Of a stretch of DNA of 64,000 nucleotides, positions 43,837 through 53,805 are shown in pieces. Numbering within the stretch: the first letter of the stretch is position 1; the number at the start of each line of letters is the position of its first letter. The position numbers and the translations under genes were made by a program. Below the pieces are notes generated by a model that saw nothing but the letters and a program-made list of their open reading frames with translations, was not told where the DNA came from and searched no databases. This DNA comes from Bradyrhizobium betae (GTDB lineage: Bacteria > Pseudomonadota > Alphaproteobacteria > Rhizobiales > Xanthobacteraceae): positions 372,001 to 436,000 of the forward strand of contig NZ_MZXW01000015.1 in NCBI RefSeq assembly GCF_004123905.1, given 5' to 3'.

Positions 43837-45381
43837 ATGGAGAACGGCCTTGATCCTGCTCCGCCCCTGCTTGAGGTGCGCGGGATCAGCAAGAGCTTTG
43901 GTGCGGTGCGTGCGTTGCAGGAGGTCGACTTCACGCTTCGCGCCGGCGAGATCCATGCGCTGCTGGGCGAGAACGGCGCCGGCAAATCCACGCTGATCAA
44001 GGTCGTCACCGGTGTATTCCCGCGCGATGCCGGCATCGTCAGGCTGGGCGGCGAAGAGGTCGCGCCGCGCTCGGCCAAGGCCGCGCTTCAAGTCGGCATC
44101 GCCACCGTCTACCAGGAAGTCAATTTGCTGCCGAACCTCTCGGTGGCGCAGAACCTGTTCCTCGACCGCCAGCCGATGCGCTTCGGCATTGTGCGCGAAG
44201 GCGAGATGCGACGCCGCGCGAAGACGCTGCTCGCCGACTTCGGCCTCGACATCGATGTCGCAGCAGCACTCGGCAATTATTCGGTGGCGATCCAGCACGT
44301 CACCGCGATTGCGCGTGCCGTCGATCTCTCCGCGCGCGTGCTTATCCTGGACGAGCCGACCGCGAGCCTCGACCGCCATGAGGTCGAGATTCTGTTCGGC
44401 ATCATGCGCCAGCTGGCCAAGCGCGGCATCGGCATCGTCTTCGTCAGCCATTTCCTCGACCAGGTCTACGAGATCTCCGATCGCATCACGGTGTTGCGCA
44501 ACGGCCGCCTGGTCGGCGAGCGCGAGACCGCCTCGCTGCCGCGGCTGGATCTGATCCGGATGATGCTCGGCCGGGAACTGGCCGAGACCACCAGCGTGCG
44601 GGCATCGGAGGGCGAGCACGGGGCACGCGAGGTCTGCGCCAGTTTCGAGAATTACGGCAAGGCCGGCTATGTCGCCCCGTTCAATCTCGAGCTGCGCCGT
44701 GGCGAGGTGGTGGGCCTTGCCGGCCTGCTCGGCTCGGGCCGCACCGAGACGGCGCGGCTGGTGTTCGGTGCCGAGCGCGCCGATGGCGGGCAGGCGAGGG
44801 TGGAGGGCGCGCCCGTGCGGCTGCAGTCGCCGCGCGACGGCGTGCGCCATGGCTTTGGCTATTGCCCGGAGGAGCGCAAGACCGACGGCATCGTCGCCGA
44901 GCTCAGCGTGCGCGAGAACATCGTGCTTGCGCTCCAGGCCAAGCGCGGGCTGCACAGGCCGCTGTCGCGCCGCGAGCAAGATGAGATCGCGAAGCGTTAT
45001 GTGAAGATGCTCGACATCCGTCCGCCCGATCCGGAGCGCCCGGTGGGCCTGCTCTCCGGCGGCAACCAGCAAAAGGTGTTGCTGGCGCGCTGGCTCGCGA
45101 CATCGCCGCGGCTCCTCGTGCTGGACGAGCCCACTCGCGGCATCGATGTCGGCGCGCATGCCGAGATCATCCGCCTGATCCGCGAGCTCTGCGACGATGG
45201 CCTTGCGCTGCTGGTGATTTCCTCCGAACTCGACGAGATCGTGACCTATTCGGACCGTGTCGTGGTGCTGCGCGACCGCGCCCATGTCGAGGAGCTCGCG
45301 GGCGAGGCGGTCGACGTCGGCAACATTCTCGCGGCCATTGCTGCCGATAGCGTCACTGTTGCGCTTGAGGCCCACACATGA
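43837..45381 (+). CDS. ytfR: sugar ABC transporter ATP-binding protein (YtfR-like)
   Basis: A 514-residue double ATPase of the sugar type (RbsA/YtfR). The first half has Walker A GENGAGKST and the segment VLILDEPTASLDRHE. The second half has the degenerate Walker A region GLLGSGRTE, the signature LLSGGNQQKVLLARWL and LVLDEPTRGIDVGAH. ATG at 43837 follows GGGAGTGAATTTG. It energises transport with the permeases YtfT-like and YjfF-like; the YtfT gene overlaps by 4 bp. Confidence 0.93.
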   Translation: MENGLDPAPPLLEVRGISKSFGAVRALQEVDFTLRAGEIHALLGENGAGKSTLIKVVTGVFPRDAGIVRLGGEEVAPRSAKAALQVGIATVYQEVNLLPNLSVAQNLFLDRQPMRFGIVREGEMRRRAKTLLADFGLDIDVAAALGNYSVAIQHVTAIARAVDLSARVLILDEPTASLDRHEVEILFGIMRQLAKRGIGIVFVSHFLDQVYEISDRITVLRNGRLVGERETASLPRLDLIRMMLGRELAETTSVRASEGEHGAREVCASFENYGKAGYVAPFNLELRRGEVVGLAGLLGSGRTETARLVFGAERADGGQARVEGAPVRLQSPRDGVRHGFGYCPEERKTDGIVAELSVRENIVLALQAKRGLHRPLSRREQDEIAKRYVKMLDIRPPDPERPVGLLSGGNQQKVLLARWLATSPRLLVLDEPTRGIDVGAHAEIIRLIRELCDDGLALLVISSELDEIVTYSDRVVVLRDRAHVEELAGEAVDVGNILAAIAADSVTVALEAHT

Positions 45382-46370
45382 CCGCGCTGCTGCCGCGCCG
45401 CGGCCTTGCCCAGATCCTCGCGCTGATCGTCATCCTCGCGGTCGATCGCGTCGTGTCGCCGCAATTCTTCGACCTGCGGCTTCAGGACGGCCGTCTGTTC
45501 GGCAGCCTGATCGACGTGCTCAATCGCGGCACGCCGGTGGCGCTGCTCTCGCTCGGCATGGTGCTGGTGATTGCGACACGCGGCATCGATCTCTCTGTTG
45601 GTGCGGTGATGGCAATCTGCGGCGCAATCGCGGCGAGCCTCGCCGACAGTCACGGCCTGCCAGTGGTGCTGGCGGCTGCACTCGGCGCTGGCTTGATCTG
45701 CGGATTGTGGAACGGCTTTCTCGTCGCCGTGCTCGGCATGCAGCCGATCGTGGCGACCTTGATCCTGATGGTCGCGGGGCGCGGCATCGCCCAGCTCATC
45801 ACCGAGGGGCGCATCGTGACGTTCTCCTCGCCAGACCTCGTCTGGCTCGGCAACGGCTCGGTGCTCGGTCTGCCGGTACCAGTCGCGATTGCCTTGGGCA
45901 TGCTGATCCTCACCGGCGCGGTGGTGCGCGGCTCGGCGCTCGGGCTGCTGATCGAGGCGACCGGCGGCAACGCGCGCGCAAGCGAGCTTGCCGGCGTCGG
46001 CACGCGCGCGATGATCCTTTCGGTCTATGTCTGGTGCGGCGTCTGCGCCGCGCTCGCCGGCGTGATCGCGGCCGCCGACATCATGGGCGCGGATGCCAAC
46101 AACGCCGGCCTCTGGCTCGAGCTCGACGCCATCCTTGCCGTCGTGATCGGCGGCACCTCGCTGTTCGGCGGCCGGTTCAGTCTTGTCCTGGCGGTGTTGG
46201 GTGCGCTGATCATCCAGACCATGAACACCGGCATTCTGCTGTCAGGCTATCCGCCGGAGTTCAACTTGCTGGTCAAGGCGGCGGTGGTGCTCGCGGTGCT
46301 GCTGCTGCAATCGCCAAAGCTGTCCGGCTTTGCCGGCATCATGGCGCGGCTACGGGGGACTAAGCCATGA
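45378..46370 (+). CDS. ytfT: sugar ABC transporter permease (YtfT-like)
   Basis: A 330-residue RbsC-family permease with about eight to ten membrane segments. LSLGMVLVIATRGIDLSVGAVMA is the conserved N-terminal family motif and IGGTSLFGGRFSLVLAVLGA the C-terminal one. It overlaps the ATPase and the next permease by 4 bp on each side. Order and paired permeases are those of the galactofuranose importer. Confidence 0.92.
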   Translation: MTALLPRRGLAQILALIVILAVDRVVSPQFFDLRLQDGRLFGSLIDVLNRGTPVALLSLGMVLVIATRGIDLSVGAVMAICGAIAASLADSHGLPVVLAAALGAGLICGLWNGFLVAVLGMQPIVATLILMVAGRGIAQLITEGRIVTFSSPDLVWLGNGSVLGLPVPVAIALGMLILTGAVVRGSALGLLIEATGGNARASELAGVGTRAMILSVYVWCGVCAALAGVIAAADIMGADANNAGLWLELDAILAVVIGGTSLFGGRFSLVLAVLGALIIQTMNTGILLSGYPPEFNLLVKAAVVLAVLLLQSPKLSGFAGIMARLRGTKP

Positions 46371-47347
46371 AAGGCCTACCGCCGGTCGTTATCACCGCAT
46401 TCGTGCTCGTTGCGGGTTTTGCGCTCTGCGCCGTGCAGTTCCCCAACATCGCCTCGACCCGCGTGGTCGGCAATCTCCTCACCGACAATGCCTTCCTGGG
46501 CATCGTCGCGACCGGCATGACATTTGTGATCATCTCCGGCGGCATCGACCTCTCGGTCGGCTCGGTGATCGGCTTCACCACCGTGTTCGTCGCCCTCGCA
46601 ATCGAGCGCTGGGGCGTGCCGCCGCTGGTCGCCTTCGTCGCCATCCTCGTGCTGTCGGCGGGCTTTGGCGCGGCGATGGGTGCAATCATCCACGTCTTCG
46701 ATCTGCCGCCTTTCATCGTGACGCTGGCCGGCATGTTCCTGGCCCGCGGCGCAAGCTTCCTGCTCTCGACGGAATCGGTACCGATCACCGCGCCCGTATA
46801 CTCCACCGTGTCGGACTTTGCGCTGCGGATGCCGGGCGGCGGGCGATTGACGGCGGTCGCGATCATCATGATCGTGATCGTGATCGGCGGCGCCTTGCTG
46901 CTGCATCTCACGAGGTTCGGCGCCAACGTCTATGCCCTCGGCGGCAGCCGGACCACCGCCAGCCTGATGGGCGTCGCGGTCGGCAAGATGACGGTCAAAA
47001 TCTACATGCTGTCGAGCCTGCTCGCAGGCATCGCCGGCATCGTCTTCTCCTTCTACACCAGCGCCGGCTATTCGCTCTCGGCCGTCGGCGTCGAGCTCGA
47101 CACCATCGCCGCCGTCGTGATCGGCGGCACGTTGCTCACCGGTGGGCAGGGCTCGGTGATCGGCACCTTCCTCGGCGTGCTGATCCAGGGCATGATCCAG
47201 ACCTACATCAATTTCGACGGCACGCTGTCGAGCTGGTGGACCAAGATCGCGACCGGCGTGCTGCTGTTCGCTTTCATTGCCTTGCAGCAGGGACTGGTCG
47301 CGCTGGCGCGCCGGCCGGTGGCGAAGCGCGCGGGAGCTGCCTCATGA
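46367..47347 (+). CDS. yjfF: sugar ABC transporter permease (YjfF-like)
   Basis: A 326-residue second permease of the same importer. The family motif is TGMTFVIISGGIDLSVGSVIG, followed by PPFIVTLAGMFLARGASF and VVIGGTLLTGGQGSVIGTFLG. It differs from the YtfT-like gene product mainly in its N-terminus. Two different permeases in one operon are the mark of YtfT/YjfF-type importers. The regulator gene overlaps by 4 bp. Confidence 0.92.
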   Translation: MKGLPPVVITAFVLVAGFALCAVQFPNIASTRVVGNLLTDNAFLGIVATGMTFVIISGGIDLSVGSVIGFTTVFVALAIERWGVPPLVAFVAILVLSAGFGAAMGAIIHVFDLPPFIVTLAGMFLARGASFLLSTESVPITAPVYSTVSDFALRMPGGGRLTAVAIIMIVIVIGGALLLHLTRFGANVYALGGSRTTASLMGVAVGKMTVKIYMLSSLLAGIAGIVFSFYTSAGYSLSAVGVELDTIAAVVIGGTLLTGGQGSVIGTFLGVLIQGMIQTYINFDGTLSSWWTKIATGVLLFAFIALQQGLVALARRPVAKRAGAAS

Positions 47348-48114
47348 CCTCGCGCATCGTCGTCATCCCGACACGACGGGCCCACTCCAACCACGCGGAA
47401 GTGGCGCGCTCGATCGGCGTCGACATCATCGCCGGCCGCTATGCGCAAGGAACGCGTCTGCCGGGCGATGCCGAGATGATCGCGATGTTCGGCGTGTCGC
47501 GGCCGGTGCTGCGCGAGAGCGTGAAGACGCTGGTCGCCAAGGGGCTTCTCACCACCAAGGCGCGGGTCGGCACCGTCGTGCGCGAGCGAGCCGCCTGGAA
47601 CATGTTCGACGCTGACGTGCTGGCCTGGCACCTCGATGCCGGGATCGACAAGCGCTTCCTCAACGACCTCGCCGAGATCCGTCTTGCGGTCGAGCCGCGT
47701 GCGGCCATGCTCGCGGCGGCGCAGCGGTCCGAGGAGGACGTCGCCGAGCTCCGTCGCAGCATGGAGCGCATGCGCCTCGAAGCGTCGGACTCGGTCGGCT
47801 TTGCCGATGCCGACCTCGCACTCCACGTCGCGGTGGCGCGCGCGTCCGGCAATCTGTTCATGCGCTCGATCGGGCACGTCATCGAGGCTGCCTTGCGCGC
47901 CTCGTTCCTGCTCAGTGCCCCGGTCGAGCCCGAGGACCGCGACACCGTGCTGCTCTGGCATCAGAAGATCGTCGATGCCATTGCGGCCGGCGATGCCGAA
48001 GCCGCATCGGAGGCGATGGTCTATGTCATTCACAACGGCATGCGCCGCCACGAGGGCACGGTGATAGAGACCGCCCCCGCGGACCCGCTGCCGTCTGCCG
48101 ATACTGGAGAATAA
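47344..48114 (+). CDS. GntR/FadR-family transcriptional regulator
   Basis: A 256-residue regulator. The winged HTH covers about residues 12-80 (LPGDAEMIAMFGVSRPVLRESVKTL). The all-alpha FCD domain follows, with DADLALHVAVARASGN and the metal-binding histidines including LWHQKIVDAIAAGD. This fits repressors of sugar-acid genes such as DgoR and LldR. It is co-transcribed with the YtfQRT-YjfF genes and the enzymes. A palindrome at 42616 is a good candidate target; the effector is probably a sugar acid, which is inference. Confidence 0.92.
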   Translation: MTSRIVVIPTRRAHSNHAEVARSIGVDIIAGRYAQGTRLPGDAEMIAMFGVSRPVLRESVKTLVAKGLLTTKARVGTVVRERAAWNMFDADVLAWHLDAGIDKRFLNDLAEIRLAVEPRAAMLAAAQRSEEDVAELRRSMERMRLEASDSVGFADADLALHVAVARASGNLFMRSIGHVIEAALRASFLLSAPVEPEDRDTVLLWHQKIVDAIAAGDAEAASEAMVYVIHNGMRRHEGTVIETAPADPLPSADTGE

Positions 48115-48116
48115 GC

Positions 48117-49043
48117 GTGACCGATCTTCGCATCGCCATCGTGGGCTTCGGCAAGATCGCGCGCGATCAGCATGTCGGCGCGATCGCTGCCGTGCCGGGC
48201 GCGACGCTGGCGGCCGTCGCCAGCCGCAACGCCTCGCTGCCGGAGCTGCCGCATTTCGCCACGGTCGAAGAATTGCTGGAGAAGGGGCCGCCGATCGACG
48301 CCGTTTCGCTCTGTACGCCGCCGCAGGTGCGCCGTGCCCAGGCCGCCACCGCACTCGCTGCCGGCAAGCATGTGATGCTGGAGAAGCCGCCCGGCACCGG
48401 CGTTGCCGAGCTCGATCCGCTGATCGCGATGGCGCGTGATGCAAAGCGCACGCTGTTTGCGACCTGGCATTCGCGCTATGCGCCCGCGGTCGAGCCGGCC
48501 CGCGCATGGCTGGCGAGCCGCCGGATCAAATCCGTGCACATCAACTGGAAGGAAGACGTCCGCGTCTGGCATCCCGGGCAGGCCTGGATCTGGGAGCCGG
48601 GCGGGCTCGGCGTGTTCGATCCCGGGATCAATGCGCTCTCGATCCTGACCCGCATCCTGCCGAGGCCCGTGTTCGTCACCGCGGCCGAGCTTGATTTTCC
48701 CGCCAATTGCCAGGCGCCGATCGCCGCGGACCTGAAGCTGACCGACATTGGCGGCCTGGCCATCACCGCCGAGTTCGATTTCCGCCAGACCGGGCCGCAG
48801 AGCTGGGATATCGTCGCGGAAACCGATCAGGGGCAGATGACGTTGTCCCGCGGCGGCCGGATCATGGCGATTGATGGCAAGGTTGTTGCCGACGCGCCCG
48901 ATCAGGAATATCGCGAACTGTACCGGCGCTTCGTCAAGCTGGCGGTAACAGGCGCAAGCGATGTCGATCTGGCGCCGCTGCGTCTTGTCGCCGACGCCTT
49001 CCTGCTCGGCAGGCGCAACATCGTCGAACCGTTTGTGGACTGA
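48117..49043 (+). CDS. Gfo/Idh/MocA-family aldose 1-dehydrogenase (galactose/arabinose type)
   Basis: A 308-residue NAD(P)-dependent oxidoreductase. The Rossmann motif is IAIVGFGKIARDQHVGAI, and MLEKPPGTG carries the catalytic Lys of the family. FATWHSRYAPAVEPAR and INWKEDVRVWHPGQAWIWEPGGLGVFDPGINALSIL resemble bacterial D-galactose 1-dehydrogenase and L-arabinose 1-dehydrogenase (304-309 residues). Likely product: the aldono-lactone. GTG start at 48117, 2 bp after the regulator stop. Followed directly by aldose 1-epimerase and lactonase genes, which fits an oxidative sugar route. Confidence 0.85.
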   Translation: MTDLRIAIVGFGKIARDQHVGAIAAVPGATLAAVASRNASLPELPHFATVEELLEKGPPIDAVSLCTPPQVRRAQAATALAAGKHVMLEKPPGTGVAELDPLIAMARDAKRTLFATWHSRYAPAVEPARAWLASRRIKSVHINWKEDVRVWHPGQAWIWEPGGLGVFDPGINALSILTRILPRPVFVTAAELDFPANCQAPIAADLKLTDIGGLAITAEFDFRQTGPQSWDIVAETDQGQMTLSRGGRIMAIDGKVVADAPDQEYRELYRRFVKLAVTGASDVDLAPLRLVADAFLLGRRNIVEPFVD

Positions 49044-49045
49044 AC

Positions 49046-50125
49046 ATGGCGGGCTCAAGAAAAATAGAAAAAGACGTTTTTGGAACGCTGCCGGATGGCC
49101 GCAAGGTCGAGCGCATTGTGCTGCGCGGGGAGGGCGGGTTCGAGGCGCGGATCATCACCCATGGCGCGGTGATCCAGGCGCTGATCGCACCGGATGCCAA
49201 GGGTGGCACCGACGACGTCGTGCTCGGCCACGATGCGTTCCCCGGCTATCTCGCCGAACGAAAATTCTTCGGCGCCACCGTCGGCCGCTACGCCAACCGC
49301 ATCGCCAGGGGACAGTTCTCGCTCGACGGCGAGAGCGTGCAGCTTCCCGTCAACAACGGTCCGAACGCGCTGCATGGCGGCCTCGACGGTTTTGATCGCA
49401 AGCTCTGGGACATTGCCGCGATCGAGGAGGGCGACGAGCCCGCCGTGACGCTGACTTACACCAGCCCGCATGGCGAGGAGAACTATCCCGGCAAGCTCGA
49501 TGTGCGCCTGACCTATCGCGTCACCGGCCCGGCGGAGCTGTCGCTCATGATGGAAGCGCGGACGGACCGTCCGACCATCGTCAATCTCACCAACCACAGC
49601 TTCTTCAATCTGGAGGGCGCGGCGTCAGGCACGCCCATCCTCGACCACAAGCTGACGGTCGCTGCGGACCATTTCCTCGCGATTGATCCGACCTCGATCC
49701 CGCTGCCGGAGCCGCCGCGCGCGGTGGCCGGCACGCCGTTCGACTTCCGCGACAGCCAGACCGTGGGCGCGCGCATCCGCGACAGCCACGAGCAATTGCG
49801 CAACGGCAAGGGCTACGACCACACCTATTGTCTCGGCCGCGACGGCAAGCTTGCCCTTGCGGCCCGGCTGGAAGCGCCGCGCGCAGGCCGCGTCATGGAG
49901 CTGTTCACCGACCAGCCCGGCCTTCAGGTCTATTCCGGCAACTATCTCGACGGCACGATCTCCGGCAAGGGCGGAAAGCTGATCCGGCAGTCGGACGCCA
50001 TGTGCCTCGAGCCGCACATCTGGCCCGACGCGCCGAACCGGCCGGATTTCCCGAGCCCGCGCCTCGATCCCGGCAAAGTCTATCGGCATCACACCGTCTA
50101 TCGCTTTGCAGTGAGGGCGCCATGA
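49046..50125 (+). CDS. galM: aldose 1-epimerase (galactose mutarotase)
   Basis: A 359-residue GalM-type protein that interconverts alpha and beta anomers of aldoses. GRYANRIARGQFSLDGE, NALHGGLDGFDRKLWD, and LTNHSFFNLEG hold the arginine and the catalytic histidines; the catalytic glutamate is expected near the C-terminus in CLEPHIWPDAPNRPDFPSPR. The start is 2 bp after the dehydrogenase stop. It would supply the anomer used by the 1-dehydrogenase. Confidence 0.95.
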   Translation: MAGSRKIEKDVFGTLPDGRKVERIVLRGEGGFEARIITHGAVIQALIAPDAKGGTDDVVLGHDAFPGYLAERKFFGATVGRYANRIARGQFSLDGESVQLPVNNGPNALHGGLDGFDRKLWDIAAIEEGDEPAVTLTYTSPHGEENYPGKLDVRLTYRVTGPAELSLMMEARTDRPTIVNLTNHSFFNLEGAASGTPILDHKLTVAADHFLAIDPTSIPLPEPPRAVAGTPFDFRDSQTVGARIRDSHEQLRNGKGYDHTYCLGRDGKLALAARLEAPRAGRVMELFTDQPGLQVYSGNYLDGTISGKGGKLIRQSDAMCLEPHIWPDAPNRPDFPSPRLDPGKVYRHHTVYRFAVRAP

Positions 50126-51003
50126 TGGAACAGGTGCCGACCACCGTCCTGTCGGCCGAACAATGTCATCTCGGCGAAGGGCCGACCTATGATGTGACCA
50201 CCGACACCGCCTGGTGGTTCGACATTCGCGAGGGGCGTCTGTTCGAGGCGCATCTCGGCAGCGGCAGCATTCGCGTCCACGCGCTCGGCCGGATGGCGAG
50301 CGCGCTCGGGCGCATCGATGCAGGGCGGCAATTGATTGTCGCGGAGGACGGCCTCTACATCCGTACTCACGCCGACGGCGCGATGACGCCGTTCCTCCCG
50401 CTCGAGGCCGACAATCAAGCGACGCGCTCCAATGATTGTCGCGTGCACCAGTCCGGTACGTTCTGGATCGGCACCATGGGCCGCAAGGCTGAGCGAGCTG
50501 CCGGCGCGATCTACGCGCTTCACCGCGGCAAGATCTCGACGCTGTTTCCCGGCATCAGCATTCCCAACTCGATCTGCTTCTCGCCGGATGGCGCCACCGG
50601 CTACTTCACCGACACCGCGCGCGCCGTGCTCTATTCCGTGCCGCTCAATCCCGCGACCGGCCTGCCGCGCGGCGAGCCGGAGGTGCTGCTGCGCCACAGC
50701 GGCATCGGCGGCCTCGACGGCTCGGTGTGTGACGCCGACGGGCAGATCTGGAACGCGTGCTGGGGCGCCGGCCGTATCGACGTCTACTCGCCGCAAGGCG
50801 AGCGCCTGCGTTCGCTCAGCGTGCCGGCCACGCAGTCGAGCTGCCCCGCTTTCGTCGGTCCTGATCTGTCGCGCCTGCTCGTCACCTCGGCCTGGCAGGA
50901 TATGGACGCAGCAGCCCGCGCCGCCGATCCGCAAGCCGGCTGCACTTTTCTGCTCGAGGCATCCGCGCGCGGTCGTGCGGAGCCTGATGTCAAGCTCGCA
51001 TAG
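50122..51003 (+). CDS. SMP-30/gluconolactonase-family sugar lactonase
   Basis: A 293-residue beta-propeller enzyme. CHLGEGPTYDVTTDTAWWFD carries the metal-binding Glu, RSNDCRVHQSGTFWIGTM the Asn, and GLDGSVCDADGQIWNACWG the Asp. These are the calcium/zinc ligands of SMP-30 and Caulobacter XylC. It hydrolyses the aldono-lactone from the 1-dehydrogenase to the sugar acid. ATG at 50122 overlaps the galM stop (ATGATGG). Together with the XylX-like protein it builds steps 2 and 4 of a Weimberg-type pathway; a sugar-acid dehydratase for step 3 is not in the window. Confidence 0.93.
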   Translation: MMEQVPTTVLSAEQCHLGEGPTYDVTTDTAWWFDIREGRLFEAHLGSGSIRVHALGRMASALGRIDAGRQLIVAEDGLYIRTHADGAMTPFLPLEADNQATRSNDCRVHQSGTFWIGTMGRKAERAAGAIYALHRGKISTLFPGISIPNSICFSPDGATGYFTDTARAVLYSVPLNPATGLPRGEPEVLLRHSGIGGLDGSVCDADGQIWNACWGAGRIDVYSPQGERLRSLSVPATQSSCPAFVGPDLSRLLVTSAWQDMDAAARAADPQAGCTFLLEASARGRAEPDVKLA

Positions 51004-51073
51004 GAGATCCGAAGCAGCCCACCCAAGTTCTCGACGACACGAAGAAACTGTCTGACACCCAAGGGAGTGAAAC

Positions 51074-52147
51074 ATGCTGAAACTGAAGACGACATTTTTG
51101 GCGCTGGCGCTGGCCGGCGCTGCAACGATGGTAACAGGCGTCACCGCCTCCGCGCAGGACAAGGCGACCGTCGGCATCGCGATGCCGACCAAATCGTCGG
51201 CGCGCTGGATCGACGACGGCAACAACATGGTCAAGGTGCTGAAGGAACGCGGCTACAACACCGATTTGCAATATGCCGAGGACGACATCCCGAACCAGCT
51301 CTCGCAGATCGAGAACATGGTGACCAAGGGCGCCAAGGCGCTGGTGATCGCCGCGATCGACGGCACCACGCTGTCCGACGTGCTCAAGCAGGCGAAAGCA
51401 AAGGGCATCACCGTGATCGCCTATGACCGCCTGATCCGCGGCACGCCGAACGTCGACTATTACGCGACCTTCGACAATTTCCAGGTCGGCGTGCTCCAGG
51501 CGGAGTCTATCGTGCAGGGCCTCGGCCTCAAGGACGGCAAGGGTCCGTTCAACATCGAGCTGTTCGGCGGCTCGCCCGACGACAACAACGCCTACTTCTT
51601 CTACAACGGCGCGATGAGCGTGCTGAAGCCGTATATCGACAGCGGCAAGCTCGTCGTCGTCTCCGGCCAGATGGGCATGGACAAGGTCGCGACGCTGCGC
51701 TGGGACGGCGCCACCGCCCAGGCCCGTATGGACAATCTGCTCAGCGCCTACTACGGCAACAAGAAGGTCAACGCCGTGCTGTCGCCCTATGACGGCCTCT
51801 CGATCGGCATCATCTCCTCGCTGAAGGGCGTTGGTTACGGCAGCGCCGACCAGCCGATGCCCGTCATCTCGGGCCAGGACGCCGAGGTGCCCTCGATCAA
51901 GGCGATGCTGCGCGGCGATCAATACTCGACCATCTTCAAGGACACCCGCGATCTCGCCAAGGTGACCGCCGACATGGTCGACGCCGCGCTCGCCGGCAAG
52001 CAGGTCACCGTCAACGACACCAAGACCTACGAGAACGGTGCCAAGACCGTGCCGTCCTATCTGCTCAAGCCGGTCGTGGTCTACAAGGACAATTGGGAGA
52101 AGGTGCTGGTCGACAGCGGCTACTACAAGAAGTCGCAGTTCCAGTAA
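51074..52147 (+). CDS. chvE: multiple sugar-binding periplasmic protein ChvE
   Basis: A 357-residue periplasmic protein with a Sec leader cleaved near SAQ-DKA (residues 25-28). [21 protein letters not shown] and [24 protein letters not shown] are close to ChvE of Agrobacterium, which binds galactose, arabinose, xylose, fucose and glucose. ATG at 51074 follows GGGAGTGAAAC. It is 70 bp after the lactonase gene and followed by gguA and gguB. In Agrobacterium, ChvE also signals to VirA; no virulence genes are seen here. Confidence 0.93.
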   Translation: MLKLKTTFLALALAGAATMVTGVTASAQDKATVGIAMPTKSSARWIDDGNNMVKVLKERGYNTDLQYAEDDIPNQLSQIENMVTKGAKALVIAAIDGTTLSDVLKQAKAKGITVIAYDRLIRGTPNVDYYATFDNFQVGVLQAESIVQGLGLKDGKGPFNIELFGGSPDDNNAYFFYNGAMSVLKPYIDSGKLVVVSGQMGMDKVATLRWDGATAQARMDNLLSAYYGNKKVNAVLSPYDGLSIGIISSLKGVGYGSADQPMPVISGQDAEVPSIKAMLRGDQYSTIFKDTRDLAKVTADMVDAALAGKQVTVNDTKTYENGAKTVPSYLLKPVVVYKDNWEKVLVDSGYYKKSQFQ

Positions 52148-52162
52148 GACTCTCTCTCTTCT

Positions 52163-52190
52163 CCCTCTCCCCGTTCTTACGGGGAGAGGG
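52163..52190 (+). terminator. stem-loop between chvE and gguA
   Basis: CCCTCTCCCCG and CGGGGAGAGGG form a perfect 11-bp stem with a TTCTTA loop, 15 bp after the chvE stop. GTCGGGGTGAGGGG follows. The sequence is also akin to the CTCCCC...GGGGAG repeats at 32201 and 42208. It probably stabilises the chvE message or reduces readthrough into gguAB. Confidence 0.65.
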
Positions 52191-52227
52191 TCGGGGTGAG
52201 GGGAAGGCGAAGCAAGGGACAACGACG

Positions 52228-53805
52228 ATGACCGCCATGCTGGAAATGCGCAACGTCAGCAAGAGCTTTGCAGGCGTCCAGGCGCTGCGCGACGTCAACT
52301 TCTCGGTTCAGGCCGGGCAGATCCACGCGCTCGTCGGCGAGAACGGCGCCGGCAAGTCGACGCTGATGAAGGTGCTGAGCGGCGTCTATCCGCACGGCAG
52401 CTACGAGGGCACCATCGTCTTTGACGGCGAGGAGCGCCGCTTCCGCGACATCAACGATTCCGAGGCGCTCGGTATCATCATCATCCACCAGGAACTCGCG
52501 CTGATCCCGCTGATGTCGATCGCAGAAAACATTTTTCTGTCGCATCCGCCGTCGAAACTCGGTGTGATCGATCGCGATGAAGTCTACCGCCGCACGCGCG
52601 AGCTGCTCGCGCAGGTCGGCCTCAAGGAATCTCCGGATACGCTGATCACCGATCTCGGTGTCGGTAAGCAGCAGCTTGTCGAGATCGCGAAGGCGCTGTC
52701 CAAGCGGGTGCGGATGCTGATCCTGGACGAGCCGACCGCGAGCCTGAACGAGGCCGATAGCGCCGCGCTGCTCGAACGCCTGACGGCGTTCCGCGCGCAG
52801 GGTATCGGCTCGATCCTGATTTCGCACAAGCTCAACGAAGTCGCCAAGGTCGCCGACCACATCACCGTGCTGCGCGACGGCCGCACCGTCGACGGCATCG
52901 ACTGCCGCGCCGAGCCGATCCAGGAGGACCGCATCATCCGCAGCATGGTCAACCGCGATCTCGCCCATCGCTTTCCCGAGCGCAACACGAAAATCGGTGA
53001 GCCCGTCCTGACCGTCGAGAACTGGTCGGTCTATCACCCCATTCATCCCGAACGGCAGGTCATCAAGAACATCAATTTCGGCGTCAGGCGTGGCGAGGTC
53101 GTCGGTATTGCCGGCCTGATGGGCGCCGGCCGCACCGAGTTCGCGATGAGCCTGTTCGGGCGCTCCTGGGGCACCAATATCAGCGGCCGCATCCGCCTCG
53201 AAGGCCATGAGATCGCGCTGCCGAGCGTTGCGGCTGCGATCGACGCCGGCCTTGCCTATGTCACCGAGGACCGCAAGCAGCTCGGGCTCATCCTGGCCGA
53301 CGACGTCCGCAAGAACATCACGCTGGCGAGCCTCAAGCAGGTCGCGCCCGGCCGGGTGATCGACGATATCGCCGAGCTGAAGGTCGCCAGCGATTACCGC
53401 AATCGCATGCGCATCCGCTGCTCCGACGTCTATCAGGAGACCGGCCAGCTCTCCGGCGGCAATCAGCAGAAGGTGGTGCTGTCGAAATGGCTGATGACCG
53501 ATCCCAAGGTCTTGATCCTGGACGAACCGACACGGGGCATCGACGTCGGTGCCAAATACGAGATTTACTGTATCATCAACGAGCTGGCGGAGGCCGGCCG
53601 CGGCGTCGTGGTGATCTCCTCGGAGATGCCCGAACTGCTCGGCATCTGCGACCGCATCTGCGTCATGAACGACGGCGCCTTCGTCGGCGAGTTCAAGGGC
53701 GCAGAGGCGACGCAGGAAAAGATCATGCGCGCGATCATGCGCAACGAACGAAGCAATGGAAACGGCGTGCCTGAGGCCGCGGAGATGGGAGGATTGCAGC
53801 CATGA
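52228..53805 (+). CDS. gguA: sugar ABC transporter ATP-binding protein GguA
   Basis: A 525-residue double ATPase. First half: Walker A GENGAGKST, RMLILDEPTASLNEAD; second half: GLMGAGRTEFAMSLFGRSWG, LSGGNQQKVVLSKWL and VLILDEPTRGIDVGAKYEIY. The pattern, with the FGRSWG insert, fits GguA/MmsA. The start at 52228 lies after GGACAACGACG. It drives ChvE-dependent sugar uptake with GguB, whose gene overlaps by 4 bp. Confidence 0.94.
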   Translation: MTAMLEMRNVSKSFAGVQALRDVNFSVQAGQIHALVGENGAGKSTLMKVLSGVYPHGSYEGTIVFDGEERRFRDINDSEALGIIIIHQELALIPLMSIAENIFLSHPPSKLGVIDRDEVYRRTRELLAQVGLKESPDTLITDLGVGKQQLVEIAKALSKRVRMLILDEPTASLNEADSAALLERLTAFRAQGIGSILISHKLNEVAKVADHITVLRDGRTVDGIDCRAEPIQEDRIIRSMVNRDLAHRFPERNTKIGEPVLTVENWSVYHPIHPERQVIKNINFGVRRGEVVGIAGLMGAGRTEFAMSLFGRSWGTNISGRIRLEGHEIALPSVAAAIDAGLAYVTEDRKQLGLILADDVRKNITLASLKQVAPGRVIDDIAELKVASDYRNRMRIRCSDVYQETGQLSGGNQQKVVLSKWLMTDPKVLILDEPTRGIDVGAKYEIYCIINELAEAGRGVVVISSEMPELLGICDRICVMNDGAFVGEFKGAEATQEKIMRAIMRNERSNGNGVPEAAEMGGLQP